A stretch of 50,236 nucleotides of DNA from Deltaproteobacteria bacterium (lineage in GTDB: Bacteria; Myxococcota_A; Polyangia; HGW-17). Below the pieces are notes generated by a model. It was given only the letters and a program-made list of their open reading frames with translations, ran no database searches and had not been told where the DNA came from. The position numbers were made by a program, and so were the translations under genes. Of the stretch, positions 9,345 through 17,416 are shown piece after piece (within the stretch, counting starts at the first letter, position 1; each line of letters begins with the position of its first letter). The stretch is taken from NCBI GenBank assembly GCA_016937155.1, contig JAFGWM010000076.1, forward strand, positions 1 through 50,236, written 5' to 3'.

Positions 9345-10592
9345 TTATACTCCATGCCTGTATTTTAAAACACTGATAAGTCGTTCCATTTCGTTTTTTA
9401 CAATTGTGAAGCCCTCATCAAACCCCATTCCCGGTTTAGCGAGAAGCCTGTCTGCTCTCGCAGCAACGGCAAGGTGTACACTCATTCTTGCACTCACATC
9501 GGTTTCGTTACAACTGCCCCCCTGATAAGCTTCGACGCCGTTTTTGTGACAATAAATAATACTTTCCACCACATTTTGGATTCCCCCAAGATCCGGTGTC
9601 TTTATTTGAACCATATCGCAAGCACCGGCATCCACGAAATCTATAACATCTTCATATGTGTTGCACCATTCATCAGCTACAATTTTTACTCTGCTTCCGT
9701 TATTTTTCAGGCCATTTACGATCTCACTCAACGCCTGAATTGTCCCTTTTTTTTCCTCAAGGTCACATGGCCCTTCAATGTAGAGAGGAAGTCCACCTGC
9801 AGCCTCCTCGAGAGAGGAAATATATTCTATAATTTTATGCATGTTACCATCAAAAGCCAGTCCAATGGTCCCGTACACATCAAGATGGAGCGCAGGTTTA
9901 TATTCGCTTCTAATCCTGAGAGTTTTCACTCTGGCTGCCAGCCATTTAATATATTCTCTAAGTTTTTCACCATCCCTGCCAAGTTTAGAATCAATATTAT
10001 TAATAAGACCATGAGGTAAAACATCAACGTTTTTTAAAATCATCTTATCGACATTTTCATATCGTGAATCTCCGGTCTGACCAAATATATCAACAGGTTT
10101 AGCAATTACCGGCAGACCGTACTCATTACAAATAACCTCAGTTGCTGTGATATGTGAAGATTTCGCCCTTGCATCAAGGAGTGCTTGAGACAGACCGTAC
10201 CTTAATGCAGTATGCAAACGTTTTCCGTCTATTTCCAGATACATAAATTTTTCAGTCATTTCCCTGAAAGAGGATAATTCAAGCCCTTCAAGCATGGGCC
10301 GCACATGAGTCTTTAAAAAAGGAATATAATTTGCACTGAGAAACAGGGGATCACGCCCACCCGCTCCACTGTACTGAACAGCCGCACATTCACCGGTTGC
10401 AGTCTGTCCATCTTCCAGGATAAGTTGAATACCAACAGATTGTCCGGCCTCTCTTATCCTTGTGAACCCAGGTGTTACAGATTCTCCCACATATACAAAA
10501 CCATCCTGTGACGCTCCTTGTTTAATGGCCCTCTGGTCATCAAAGAAAAATGAGCTGATACCCGGAGAAAACAATGCTTTTATAATTTTCAT
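9345..10592 (-). CDS. mal: Methylaspartate ammonia-lyase (3-methylaspartase)
   Basis: Enolase-superfamily enzyme that removes ammonia from (2S,3S)-3-methylaspartate to give mesaconate, using Mg2+. The 415-aa length is almost identical to the clostridial enzyme (413 aa). Recognisable elements are KPVDIFGQTGDSRY, DVLPHGLINN (catalytic His region), the metal-ligand strand ends LHLDVYGTIG, LYIEGPCDLE and KIVADEWCNTYEDV, and QIKTPDLGG with the catalytic lysine. The ATG overlaps the glmE stop (ATGA) and is preceded by GGGAGG. It is the second step of the operon pathway. Confidence 0.95.
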   Translation of the reverse strand: MKIIKALFSPGISSFFFDDQRAIKQGASQDGFVYVGESVTPGFTRIREAGQSVGIQLILEDGQTATGECAAVQYSGAGGRDPLFLSANYIPFLKTHVRPMLEGLELSSFREMTEKFMYLEIDGKRLHTALRYGLSQALLDARAKSSHITATEVICNEYGLPVIAKPVDIFGQTGDSRYENVDKMILKNVDVLPHGLINNIDSKLGRDGEKLREYIKWLAARVKTLRIRSEYKPALHLDVYGTIGLAFDGNMHKIIEYISSLEEAAGGLPLYIEGPCDLEEKKGTIQALSEIVNGLKNNGSRVKIVADEWCNTYEDVIDFVDAGACDMVQIKTPDLGGIQNVVESIIYCHKNGVEAYQGGSCNETDVSARMSVHLAVAARADRLLAKPGMGFDEGFTIVKNEMERLISVLKYRHGV

Positions 10593-12034
10593 CTTGGCCT
10601 CCCAACCAGTTTACCTTTGCTGATTGCATAAATATCGTCTGTAACCATCTGAAAACAGACATTTCTCCCCTCAGAGTGAGCCCTCAACTCAAGTTTTGCT
10701 CTGTGTAATTCCTTGATTTCTTCAGAAACGTGTGTATTTCCCCAGTTATAAACACGAATAAATCCTTCATTGTCCCGCATGGGTAATAATTTACCATAGT
10801 TACACACAGCCGGAGCAAATGGCACATCAATTACTCCAAACTTGAAAGCAGGCACTATACCATCATCAATATCCCCTGCTCCAAGCTCAAGCACCCTGTT
10901 CATAACTGAGTTAACTTCTGATTTAATTAAATCAATTTCCCTTCTATAGGTGGGACCTACAGGAAGTTTTTGCTCATAAAGCATACTTATTGCCTGTCTG
11001 GAAGCTAAAAGACCCTGTGCATTAGCTTCTCTTGTAGGTATCCCCATGGCTTCATGTGGAGTTTTAACTATTATCTTATCCGCTCCTGCTAAACGACCGA
11101 CAGTTGCTCCCCATGTAATTACAGAGAATGCTTTTGCTTCATTTTCAGGAAACCCACCCATCCATTGATGAAAAACAGTAGTCAGATGATAATCTGTAAA
11201 CCCTTCACTTTGGAAATATTCATCAGCCAGCTCTCTGAGAGCTATAATTGCACTGACATCCTGAACGAGATTTCCACCCTGCCCATATCCCAGTGTAATG
11301 GATTTTACCCCCTGTCTTAAAGCAAGTATTCCTTCGATTATTCCAATTACAATTGATATAAATGGCGGCACCAGAGTTCCGGTGAGAGGTCCGAATGGTT
11401 CACGATTAATTGATACTCCATTATCTTCGTAATAACCCACAAGACGGTCCACATATTTCCAGTATTCAATAGATTTTTCCAGTGGAACCTTTTTTGCGTA
11501 GGGAATGTTATAACTTATTCCTCCCCCTTCAAATGATGTAAAGCCTGATGCAAGGCTAATTTCAGCCAGAAGTCGCGCATCCGGAGTTCCATGCCTGACC
11601 TGTACAGGTTTTTTTAAACTTTCAATTACTCTTCTGCATCCGGCAATACCGTGATTCACTGCCGGGAAACCGTTTAAAAGTGAAGTTCCGGCAGAATATG
11701 ATTTTTCGATCCCTGACTGTGCTTCATTATACCGGTTCTGTCGTGTATACGCATCAATTGTGGTTGGCAGAAGGTCAGCGCCACCTTCATTCTCAAGATA
11801 TTTCAGAAGAGAAATATGCTCATCAATGAGTGCAACTCCAGCTCTCGGCTGAATAAGAGTATCCCCTCTCCTGGAGGCTGCCTTCATGGTTGATGCGAAA
11901 TTTCTACTATCATCAAGAGATTTCTGATAAGCAAGACCTTCCTCAAGAATGACATCTTTTCCCGTTGACCAGGCTTTTAGCACATCTGATCTTTCCATCA
12001 TGAACTCATCAAAATTTTGTTTTGTATTCTTCAA
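10589..12034 (-). CDS. glmE: Glutamate mutase epsilon subunit (methylaspartate mutase E)
   Basis: Large catalytic subunit of adenosylcobalamin-dependent glutamate mutase, which rearranges L-glutamate to (2S,3S)-3-methylaspartate. Its 481 aa compare with 483 in Clostridium cochlearium. Segments such as VRHGTPDARLLAEI, FEGGGISYNIPYAKKVPLE, YGQGGNLVQDVSAI, TTVFHQWMGGFPENEAKAF and KTPHEAMGIPTREANAQGL are family signatures. The start codon is TTG, supported by AGGAG eight bases upstream and by the N-terminal alignment (FDEFMMERSDVLKAWSTGKDV) with known GlmE. It follows glmL by 17 bp. A B12 supply is required for activity, and no cobalamin synthesis gene is in the window. Confidence 0.96.
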   Translation of the reverse strand: MKNTKQNFDEFMMERSDVLKAWSTGKDVILEEGLAYQKSLDDSRNFASTMKAASRRGDTLIQPRAGVALIDEHISLLKYLENEGGADLLPTTIDAYTRQNRYNEAQSGIEKSYSAGTSLLNGFPAVNHGIAGCRRVIESLKKPVQVRHGTPDARLLAEISLASGFTSFEGGGISYNIPYAKKVPLEKSIEYWKYVDRLVGYYEDNGVSINREPFGPLTGTLVPPFISIVIGIIEGILALRQGVKSITLGYGQGGNLVQDVSAIIALRELADEYFQSEGFTDYHLTTVFHQWMGGFPENEAKAFSVITWGATVGRLAGADKIIVKTPHEAMGIPTREANAQGLLASRQAISMLYEQKLPVGPTYRREIDLIKSEVNSVMNRVLELGAGDIDDGIVPAFKFGVIDVPFAPAVCNYGKLLPMRDNEGFIRVYNWGNTHVSEEIKELHRAKLELRAHSEGRNVCFQMVTDDIYAISKGKLVGRPR

Positions 12035-12051
12035 AATTATTTCTCCTGTAA

Positions 12052-13407
12052 TTATCCACTCAGGGACTCAACTGCAAAAGCTGCTGCTGCCTCTGGAAAA
12101 TCTTCTGCAAAATTCCCGATAAGAGGCCATAAATATTTATCGTCAAAATAAATATCAGGTGATTGTGGAATCAGTTTTTCCTTAGAATCCACTATTAATG
12201 GCAGACCCGGAAAACTGGAACTGTAGATACTGAAATCAGAAAACTGAGACAAATATCCTCCTGTCAGTACTAACTTTTTTAATTTTTTAAGGTTTCTTCC
12301 TTTTTGAACGGAAATTTCCCCTTCTGTAGTCCACACTTTCTCAATTTCACCACAGTGTCTGAGCATAGAATTCCTTATACAGATTCTTGCCAGTTCACGA
12401 TCCATGTACTTTTCTTCCTTCGATTGACTGATTTTAGAAAAATCCTGAGAAATTTGTTTTACCCAGTTCTGAATTCCGGTGTTATCTGTCTCAGGATTCT
12501 GGTCCATATTTTCAATAGTATTCTTAGAACTTACCCTCATGCCAAGATCACCCTCGACAGTTCGCTTAATGAGTGGCTCCGGTAAACCTCTGAAAACAAT
12601 ACCTGAAGTATAATCTTCAGTTGAGCTTGAATAGACATCAGTGGTGGCGCCACCAAGATCAACTGCACCAAAAAAGCCCCAGTTTTCATTGAAGCGTGTA
12701 ATTGAATCCACAAGATTCATCATTGACACAGGGGTAGGAACTGGATCACACCCAAGAATTTCCCTGACTTTTCCGAGACCTTTCCCCTCTACGATTTCGG
12801 ATAAAAAAACCTTTCGGATAATATCAGATGCTTTTTCACCTTGAAAAGAACCCAGAGAGGGCATTATATTTTCAGTAACAACCACTCGATTTTTAAAAAT
12901 TTTTGATATAATTTCCTGTATGTGGCTGTTCCCGGCATAAACTACTGTACCGGGAAATCTGGATTCTTGTACTGTAGTTGCCGCTCTGATTATTTTTTCT
13001 TCATGTCCACCATCTGTCCCTCCGGTGATTAATATAATATCCGGGTGTTTGCTCAGTATTTCATTCATACCTGACTGAGTTAAACCATTAGCGTGTACAC
13101 TTATTAGTTTTCCTCCACTTGACCAGGCTGCAAGTTTACCAGCATAAAGACTTAAATCCTGTACAAGACCAATTACGCTGATTCCAAGTCCACCCTTTGC
13201 ACTTGATGAAAAACGCACCATATCCGGTGTTTTTGAAGTCAGGCGGGATTTTATTTCAAAAACACCTTCAGAGAGGTTTTCCTGCGTAGTGGGAATTGCG
13301 TCTCTGGAGACCAGTTTCATAACTCCATTTTCCATACTAAATAGAGCCCCTTTAGTCCAGGTGGAGCCGATATCAATACTTAGAAGGTACATCAATTTCG
13401 TTTTCAC
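12052..13407 (-). CDS. glmL: Glutamate mutase accessory protein GlmL/MutL
   Basis: Member of the ASKHA ATPase family (MutL/GlmL) always found between the S and E subunit genes of glutamate mutase; it is thought to protect or reactivate the B12 holoenzyme. The N-terminus [18 protein letters not shown] is the phosphate-1 loop; [13 protein letters not shown] and [15 protein letters not shown] are the second nucleotide loops; [13 protein letters not shown] lies near the C-terminus. The frame opens with GTG overlapping the glmS stop (GTGA). An ATG five codons later (13392) is the alternative start. Family membership is certain; its exact biochemical role is not firmly established. Confidence 0.92.
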   Translation of the reverse strand: MKTKLMYLLSIDIGSTWTKGALFSMENGVMKLVSRDAIPTTQENLSEGVFEIKSRLTSKTPDMVRFSSSAKGGLGISVIGLVQDLSLYAGKLAAWSSGGKLISVHANGLTQSGMNEILSKHPDIILITGGTDGGHEEKIIRAATTVQESRFPGTVVYAGNSHIQEIISKIFKNRVVVTENIMPSLGSFQGEKASDIIRKVFLSEIVEGKGLGKVREILGCDPVPTPVSMMNLVDSITRFNENWGFFGAVDLGGATTDVYSSSTEDYTSGIVFRGLPEPLIKRTVEGDLGMRVSSKNTIENMDQNPETDNTGIQNWVKQISQDFSKISQSKEEKYMDRELARICIRNSMLRHCGEIEKVWTTEGEISVQKGRNLKKLKKLVLTGGYLSQFSDFSIYSSSFPGLPLIVDSKEKLIPQSPDIYFDDKYLWPLIGNFAEDFPEAAAAFAVESLSG

Positions 13408-13817
13408 CCCAGTTTCAGATCCTCAATCAGTAAATTATTTACAACTTCAAGATCAGTATCAGGTGAAAATACCCTGTCGTACCCCATTTTTAGAAATTTG
13501 GTTTCAACACTTTTAAATGGCGTCTTCCCAACCACGAGATTCCCCCCAACATAAAGAAGAATGTCATCAAGTCCGCGCTCAATACATTTATCCCGTAACC
13601 CCTCACAGTCTATTTCTCCATGGCCGTAGAGAGACGATACCATAATAACGCCGGCACCGGTTTCCTGAGCGGCATCAATAAACTCCTCCTGACTTACCAT
13701 TACACCAAGATTGTGTACTTTATATCCTTTTTCAGTGAAAAAATAATCCAGGATCCTGTTTCCCACACTGTGACAATCGAATCCTATTACACCTAGAACA
13801 ATTTGTTTTCTATCCAT
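13404..13817 (-). CDS. glmS: Glutamate mutase sigma subunit (B12-binding)
   Basis: Small cobalamin-binding subunit of glutamate mutase. The base-off/His-on B12 motif DxHxxG is visible as Asp14-Cys-His16-Ser-Val-Gly19, and the rest ([38 protein letters not shown]) matches the Rossmann-like B12-binding fold. Length (137 aa) is exactly in the family range. It lies three bases after gntR, with AAAGG about ten bases before the ATG, so regulator and enzyme subunit share a transcript. Confidence 0.97.
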   Translation of the reverse strand: MDRKQIVLGVIGFDCHSVGNRILDYFFTEKGYKVHNLGVMVSQEEFIDAAQETGAGVIMVSSLYGHGEIDCEGLRDKCIERGLDDILLYVGGNLVVGKTPFKSVETKFLKMGYDRVFSPDTDLEVVNNLLIEDLKLG

Positions 13818-13820
13818 ATT

Positions 13821-14816
13821 TTAAAGACCTTTCAAAGATTCCTGAATCAGGTTATCAAGAGCCTTTTCCAGCAATACCATGGAGCCCCCATCAATCTGGT
13901 ACTCAAATCTTATAACTGAACCTCCTCTTTGTCTGAAATTATTGATATCCTTTAACTGGGTGACACTCAATCCAAGAGCAGAAATAACAGGAAGAACAAG
14001 AACGTCATATCCTGTATTTATCTTCTGATTAAAATTTTTATCCTCTTTTTCCAGCCGCTCCATGTGAATATTCGGATAAAACTTTTTCACCCAGAATTTT
14101 ACTATTTCAAAGAATTTCTGACTTATACAGATAACTCCCAGTCTTGTTTTAACGGATAGTTTTCCAATCTGAAAAATTGTTTCTGGGGAAGGCATAACTC
14201 CAATCTGCAGTATTTTCTCTGAATATTCCGGAGCTATCATGCTTACTTCATCAAAATGGTTTGATGTTGTGATAATTAGCTCATAATTGGCAAGGACCTT
14301 ATCAGGCGATTGTTTCAGATCCTCCAGCAGAATACTTCTAAAATTAACATGGGATAATGTTCCCAGTTGCTGGAGATATACCTCAAGGGCTTCGGGGTTG
14401 CAGTCGACTGCCAACACTGAAAGTTTTGATAAAATGATCTGTCTGTTTTCAAGTTCTGACATGAAAAGAGCACCGGATTCTCGGTGAGAAAAATTTAATT
14501 TTTCAAGTGAATAAATAAGGCTACGAATCATATCCATTGCAGTTTCTAAACGGTCTCCTGAACTGCCAGTTTTATAATCAGTTACAAAAGTTCCTTTACC
14601 TTTGACAGCTTTTAGAATTCCTCTTGATACCAGATTTGACAGGGCTTTTTTTACTGTCCCCCTTGCTATTCCTGACAAGGACGATATTTCTCTTTCAGAA
14701 GGAAGTTTGTCACCGGTATCGAAAAGTCCTTCACGGATTTTGGATTCCACCAGATGTTCAAGTTGTAAAAATAAGGGTACAGTGGATTCAGCATCAATGG
14801 TCCACGCGTGGTACAT
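13821..14816 (-). CDS. GntR-family regulator of the methylaspartate operon
   Basis: 331-aa transcription factor. Residues about 8-75 form a GntR winged helix: PLFLQLEHLVESKI, GDKLPSEREISSLSG, GTVKKALSNLVSRGIL, VKGKGTFV. The remaining 250 residues form an alpha/beta ligand-binding-like domain that I could not assign to a known effector class. It is the first gene of the glutamate mutase operon and is preceded by palindromic sites matching the GT.TA.AC pattern known for HutC-type GntR proteins, so autoregulation and control of the whole operon are likely. The effector could be glutamate, methylaspartate or mesaconate; that is inference. Confidence 0.88.
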   Translation of the reverse strand: MYHAWTIDAESTVPLFLQLEHLVESKIREGLFDTGDKLPSEREISSLSGIARGTVKKALSNLVSRGILKAVKGKGTFVTDYKTGSSGDRLETAMDMIRSLIYSLEKLNFSHRESGALFMSELENRQIILSKLSVLAVDCNPEALEVYLQQLGTLSHVNFRSILLEDLKQSPDKVLANYELIITTSNHFDEVSMIAPEYSEKILQIGVMPSPETIFQIGKLSVKTRLGVICISQKFFEIVKFWVKKFYPNIHMERLEKEDKNFNQKINTGYDVLVLPVISALGLSVTQLKDINNFRQRGGSVIRFEYQIDGGSMVLLEKALDNLIQESLKGL

Positions 14817-14819
14817 AAT

Positions 14820-14869
14820 GGTATATCTCCAGACACACAGGTATATACCAATGAATTTTTGGAAGTCAA
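14820..14869 (-). promoter_or_regulatory. Promoter and operators of the gntR-glmS operon
   Basis: On the minus strand a -35 TTGACT (14864-14869) and a -10-like TATATA (14842-14847) are 16 bp apart. The -10 lies inside the perfect palindrome GGTATATACC (14840-14849). A second, imperfect copy (14820-14830) lies between the GGAG ribosome site and the start codon, 20 bp (two helical turns) away. The core GTATATAC fits the HutC-type GntR operator pattern. A bound regulator would block RNA polymerase directly. Confidence 0.6.
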
Positions 14870-14872
14870 CGA

Positions 14873-14890
14873 TTTTAATAATTATTAAAA
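14873..14890. promoter_or_regulatory. 18-bp AT palindrome upstream of the gntR promoter
   Basis: A perfect 18-bp palindrome, TTTTAATAATTATTAAAA, ends three bases upstream of the -35 box of the gntR promoter. It could act as an UP-like element for RNA polymerase or as a binding site for another regulator. Pure A/T palindromes can also arise by chance in such DNA. Confidence 0.35.
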
Positions 14891-15034
14891 AATATTTTTT
14901 TGAATTGAAAACAAATCAATTTGTATTGAGGTCTCTGAATTCCATAACAAGTGGAATCCAGTTTTATCACTTTAAAATCACTCCCCTAAATGGAATTGAA
15001 GAAAGAAAATTAAATAAAGATCATACTATTACCA
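14891..15034. other. Gene-free AT-rich stretch
   Basis: Between the gntR control region and the decayed frame that starts near 15035 I see no reading frame with a ribosome site, no tRNA and no clear hairpin followed by T residues. Together with the remnant downstream it makes an 835-bp stretch without an intact gene (14817-15651), unusual in this densely packed window. Confidence 0.5.
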
Positions 15035-15545
15035 ATGATTCTAATATTTTCCATTAGTTTTGGATACAGCAGACACTCTCCCGTTATTAAATACAAAATC
15101 TCACCTTCTCACTACAAAAATGTGGAACCTTCATTTCTTGTAAGAGCCATTGAATCTAAATCTGAATCTGAATCTGAGATGAAAACAGCCATTCGCGCTT
15201 ATAAAAAGGAATTTAATCTAAAAGCAATCAGAAAACTGGATTATGACCTAGGTGAATCCTGGAAAAAACACCTGAAATTCAGATTAAAAGAGCTGCTTTT
15301 ATGAGTACACATAAAAACCTGGCTATTGATGCTGATAATCCGAAATCAATTGAAAAAGCAAAAAGAGCTCCTGGTTGCTACTCTGTACGAAAAATATCGG
15401 AATCTTCTTCTTGAGCATCACCACCTGATATTAAGACTCTATCATTGGAAATAGCTATCTTATCAGGCTGCTTACTATGAGGAAATCGTTCTGGCCATGC
15501 ATAAATCTGCCACCTCTACGAAACCATCTGTTGAAAGTAAATAGT
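15035..15545 (+). pseudogene. Decayed coding sequence, unrecognised
   Basis: Three coding-like blocks follow each other in switching frames. Block one is MKTAIRAYKKEFNLKAIRKL up to a TGA at 15302. Block two begins at an overlapping ATG (STHKNLAIDADNPKSIEKAK). Block three, in the first frame again from about 15362, reads KELLVATLYEKYRNLLLEHH. It continues past an in-frame TAG with LSYQAAYYEEIVLAMHKS and stops near 15540. The helical, charged character continues across the breaks, which suggests one gene of about 150-170 codons damaged by frameshifts and a nonsense change. I do not recognise the family, and it may be a mobile-element relic. It could also be chance open sequence. Confidence 0.3.
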
Positions 15546-15651
15546 CACAATATGCTATAGCTCTGGAACAAATTCCCTTCTGAACAGTATAAAATTCATT
15601 CTTTTTAATCAATAATTGTGTGTTACAATGCAAGTCCGGAGTGATCTGAGA

Positions 15652-16392
15652 ATGTCTAGTAATATATCCTTGGAGTTTTCCAGAGAAGCCAATAATTTCG
15701 GAATGATTGCAGAAATTCTTGGACTTTCAGTTCATTCCTTTAACAGGCATTCAAATTCCACTCTTAAAAAAGTTCTCAGTGATCTTCCATGCTGTATATG
15801 CGGGTACAACGAAGAAGGTGTACTTACTTATATTGGCTCAAGCCATGATATGATAAAAACTGTTCTTGAAAATCTCGATAACAATTTTCACTGTATTACT
15901 TCATATATTGTTCTGGGAGTTCAAAATCCTGAATTACTTTCAAAAGTTCTTCTTACCATATATGCCAGAGCTTATCAGAAATTTCCTGATTTAAATTCAG
16001 ACATGAGCTATCAGCAACTTGCTGATAATCTTCCCGAAGATGATTTTACCGTATTTGCTGCAAAACTATTGTTCTGTTTTATAAGACCACCTGATATTCA
16101 ATCATTTCAGGTTAATTTTTCGAGATACACTGTATTCGGGCTTGATGAGCTGTTTAATCTCAGTGTTGAAAACTCAAGAACAATAGAAGTAGAGACAATT
16201 CATCACATTGATGTTGATGATCCCAAATGGGAGGAAACTGTAAAAGCCTTCGAAACCAGCTATAATCAAAGGAAAACCAGAATCAGTAAAAGTCAGCATC
16301 TTTCGCAGGAGATGAAAATCGTGTATCTGGAGGAACTGGAGAGCGAATACTCCCATTTTTTTGAAAAGACCAACCCTGATTTTGAAAAATGA
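15652..16392 (+). CDS. Hypothetical protein
   Basis: A 246-residue soluble protein with no signal peptide or membrane segment, not recognised. I chose the ATG at 15652 because GGAG lies ten bases before it; an in-frame ATG further upstream (15616) lacks one. The N-terminal half carries CCICGYNEEGVLTYIGSSHD, a Cys pair next to a GxLxYIGSS-type strand faintly like a GIY-YIG or PAS core. The C-terminal 60 residues are highly charged and helical. It is one of the few plus-strand genes, facing hslO with only 4 bp between stop codons. Codon use looks like its neighbours. Confidence 0.6.
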   Translation: MSSNISLEFSREANNFGMIAEILGLSVHSFNRHSNSTLKKVLSDLPCCICGYNEEGVLTYIGSSHDMIKTVLENLDNNFHCITSYIVLGVQNPELLSKVLLTIYARAYQKFPDLNSDMSYQQLADNLPEDDFTVFAAKLLFCFIRPPDIQSFQVNFSRYTVFGLDELFNLSVENSRTIEVETIHHIDVDDPKWEETVKAFETSYNQRKTRISKSQHLSQEMKIVYLEELESEYSHFFEKTNPDFEK

Positions 16393-16396
16393 TTTT

Positions 16397-17317
16397 TTAA
16401 AGGTTTGCTTGTAACTTATCCCTGCTTATGGAGTATCTTGTGTTGCAACTGTGACACCTTATTTCCAGTGGAAATGGGCCGTTTTCCTTGATATCTTTTC
16501 TGTCATCAGGAGGTAACATTGTAAGATAAGTCAGCATCTGTTTTTCTGAACATCGACAGAAGAACTCTACCCGTTTGGACTCCAGAATTTTCGGTCCATA
16601 CTCAGCGAATTCCTTTAGGACTAATTCGTCTGCTCCGAATCCCTGAGAAAATAGTTTTCCGGGTGACTCCATTTTCAGTAATGTATTTTCAAGATTTTCA
16701 ATTGAACTTTCTGATGCTCCGGGAAGTGCCTGAAGGAAAATTCCACCAGCTCCTGTTATATCACCTGCTCTGTCATAATGGATACTAAGTTGAAACGCAG
16801 ATGGTGTTTGTTCAGATTCATTAAAATAATTTGCAAGGTCTTCAGCTATAGACCGATACTTAAGTGGTACCTGGCCCTCATATGGCTGTTTTGCATTTTC
16901 CAGATACTTAATTATTGATATGTACCCGCTCCCTAAATATTCACTTATGTCTAAATTCTCAAGTACACCATTTACAGGGATTGACTGATTCTTCAGATAA
17001 CCTCTTATTTCTCCATAAGAATTGGAATCAACAACGATACCCCCGACAGGTCCATCGCAGGATATTTTGAGTGTAAGTCTGTCATTGCCCTTAACCTGAG
17101 ATGAAAGAAGTGCCGCTGCTGTATATGACTGACCGAGAATATAGGATTCAAGTATACCCAACTCAAAATTATCCCGCATCTCATTTACCATCAGTGTTGA
17201 CTGAACTATGGCTCCCCTTATACTGCCTTTTTCAAGAATAAAGTTGAATAATTTATCCTTTGCCCTTTTTTCAAGTAATTCTTTAGGTGTATATTTTTGA
17301 TAGGATTGTTTTTCCAT
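16397..17317 (-). CDS. hslO: Redox-regulated chaperone Hsp33
   Basis: Cytosolic holdase chaperone switched on by oxidation. The C-terminal redox switch is complete: Cys254-x-Cys256 and Cys288-x-x-Cys291 would bind Zn2+ and form disulfides under oxidative stress. The N-terminal domain shows LKISCDGPVGGIVVDSNSYGEIRGYL and AGGIFLQALPGASE, typical of HslO. Start at 17317 (306 aa): GGAGG stands just upstream, while the longer frame to 17338 has no ribosome site. With msrA it suggests that this probably anaerobic cell meets oxygen at times. Confidence 0.95.
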   Translation of the reverse strand: MEKQSYQKYTPKELLEKRAKDKLFNFILEKGSIRGAIVQSTLMVNEMRDNFELGILESYILGQSYTAAALLSSQVKGNDRLTLKISCDGPVGGIVVDSNSYGEIRGYLKNQSIPVNGVLENLDISEYLGSGYISIIKYLENAKQPYEGQVPLKYRSIAEDLANYFNESEQTPSAFQLSIHYDRAGDITGAGGIFLQALPGASESSIENLENTLLKMESPGKLFSQGFGADELVLKEFAEYGPKILESKRVEFFCRCSEKQMLTYLTMLPPDDRKDIKENGPFPLEIRCHSCNTRYSISRDKLQANL

Positions 17318-17416
17318 ATTTTCCTCCAAAGCCCGCAAGTCAGAAGATGATAAACTACATCTTCAGTTCAAAGTCAATCCACCCTGATAATTTTAATGGT
17401 TGAGTATAGAGAGTTT

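Noticed and set aside
9474-10019. 181-codon open frame opposite mal
   Set aside because: It lies entirely within mal on the other strand, has no ribosome site, and its composition is that of an antisense shadow.
14802-14811. CCACGCGTGG palindrome as a third operator
   Set aside because: It lies within the second to fifth codons of gntR and does not resemble the GGTATATACC sites; probably chance.
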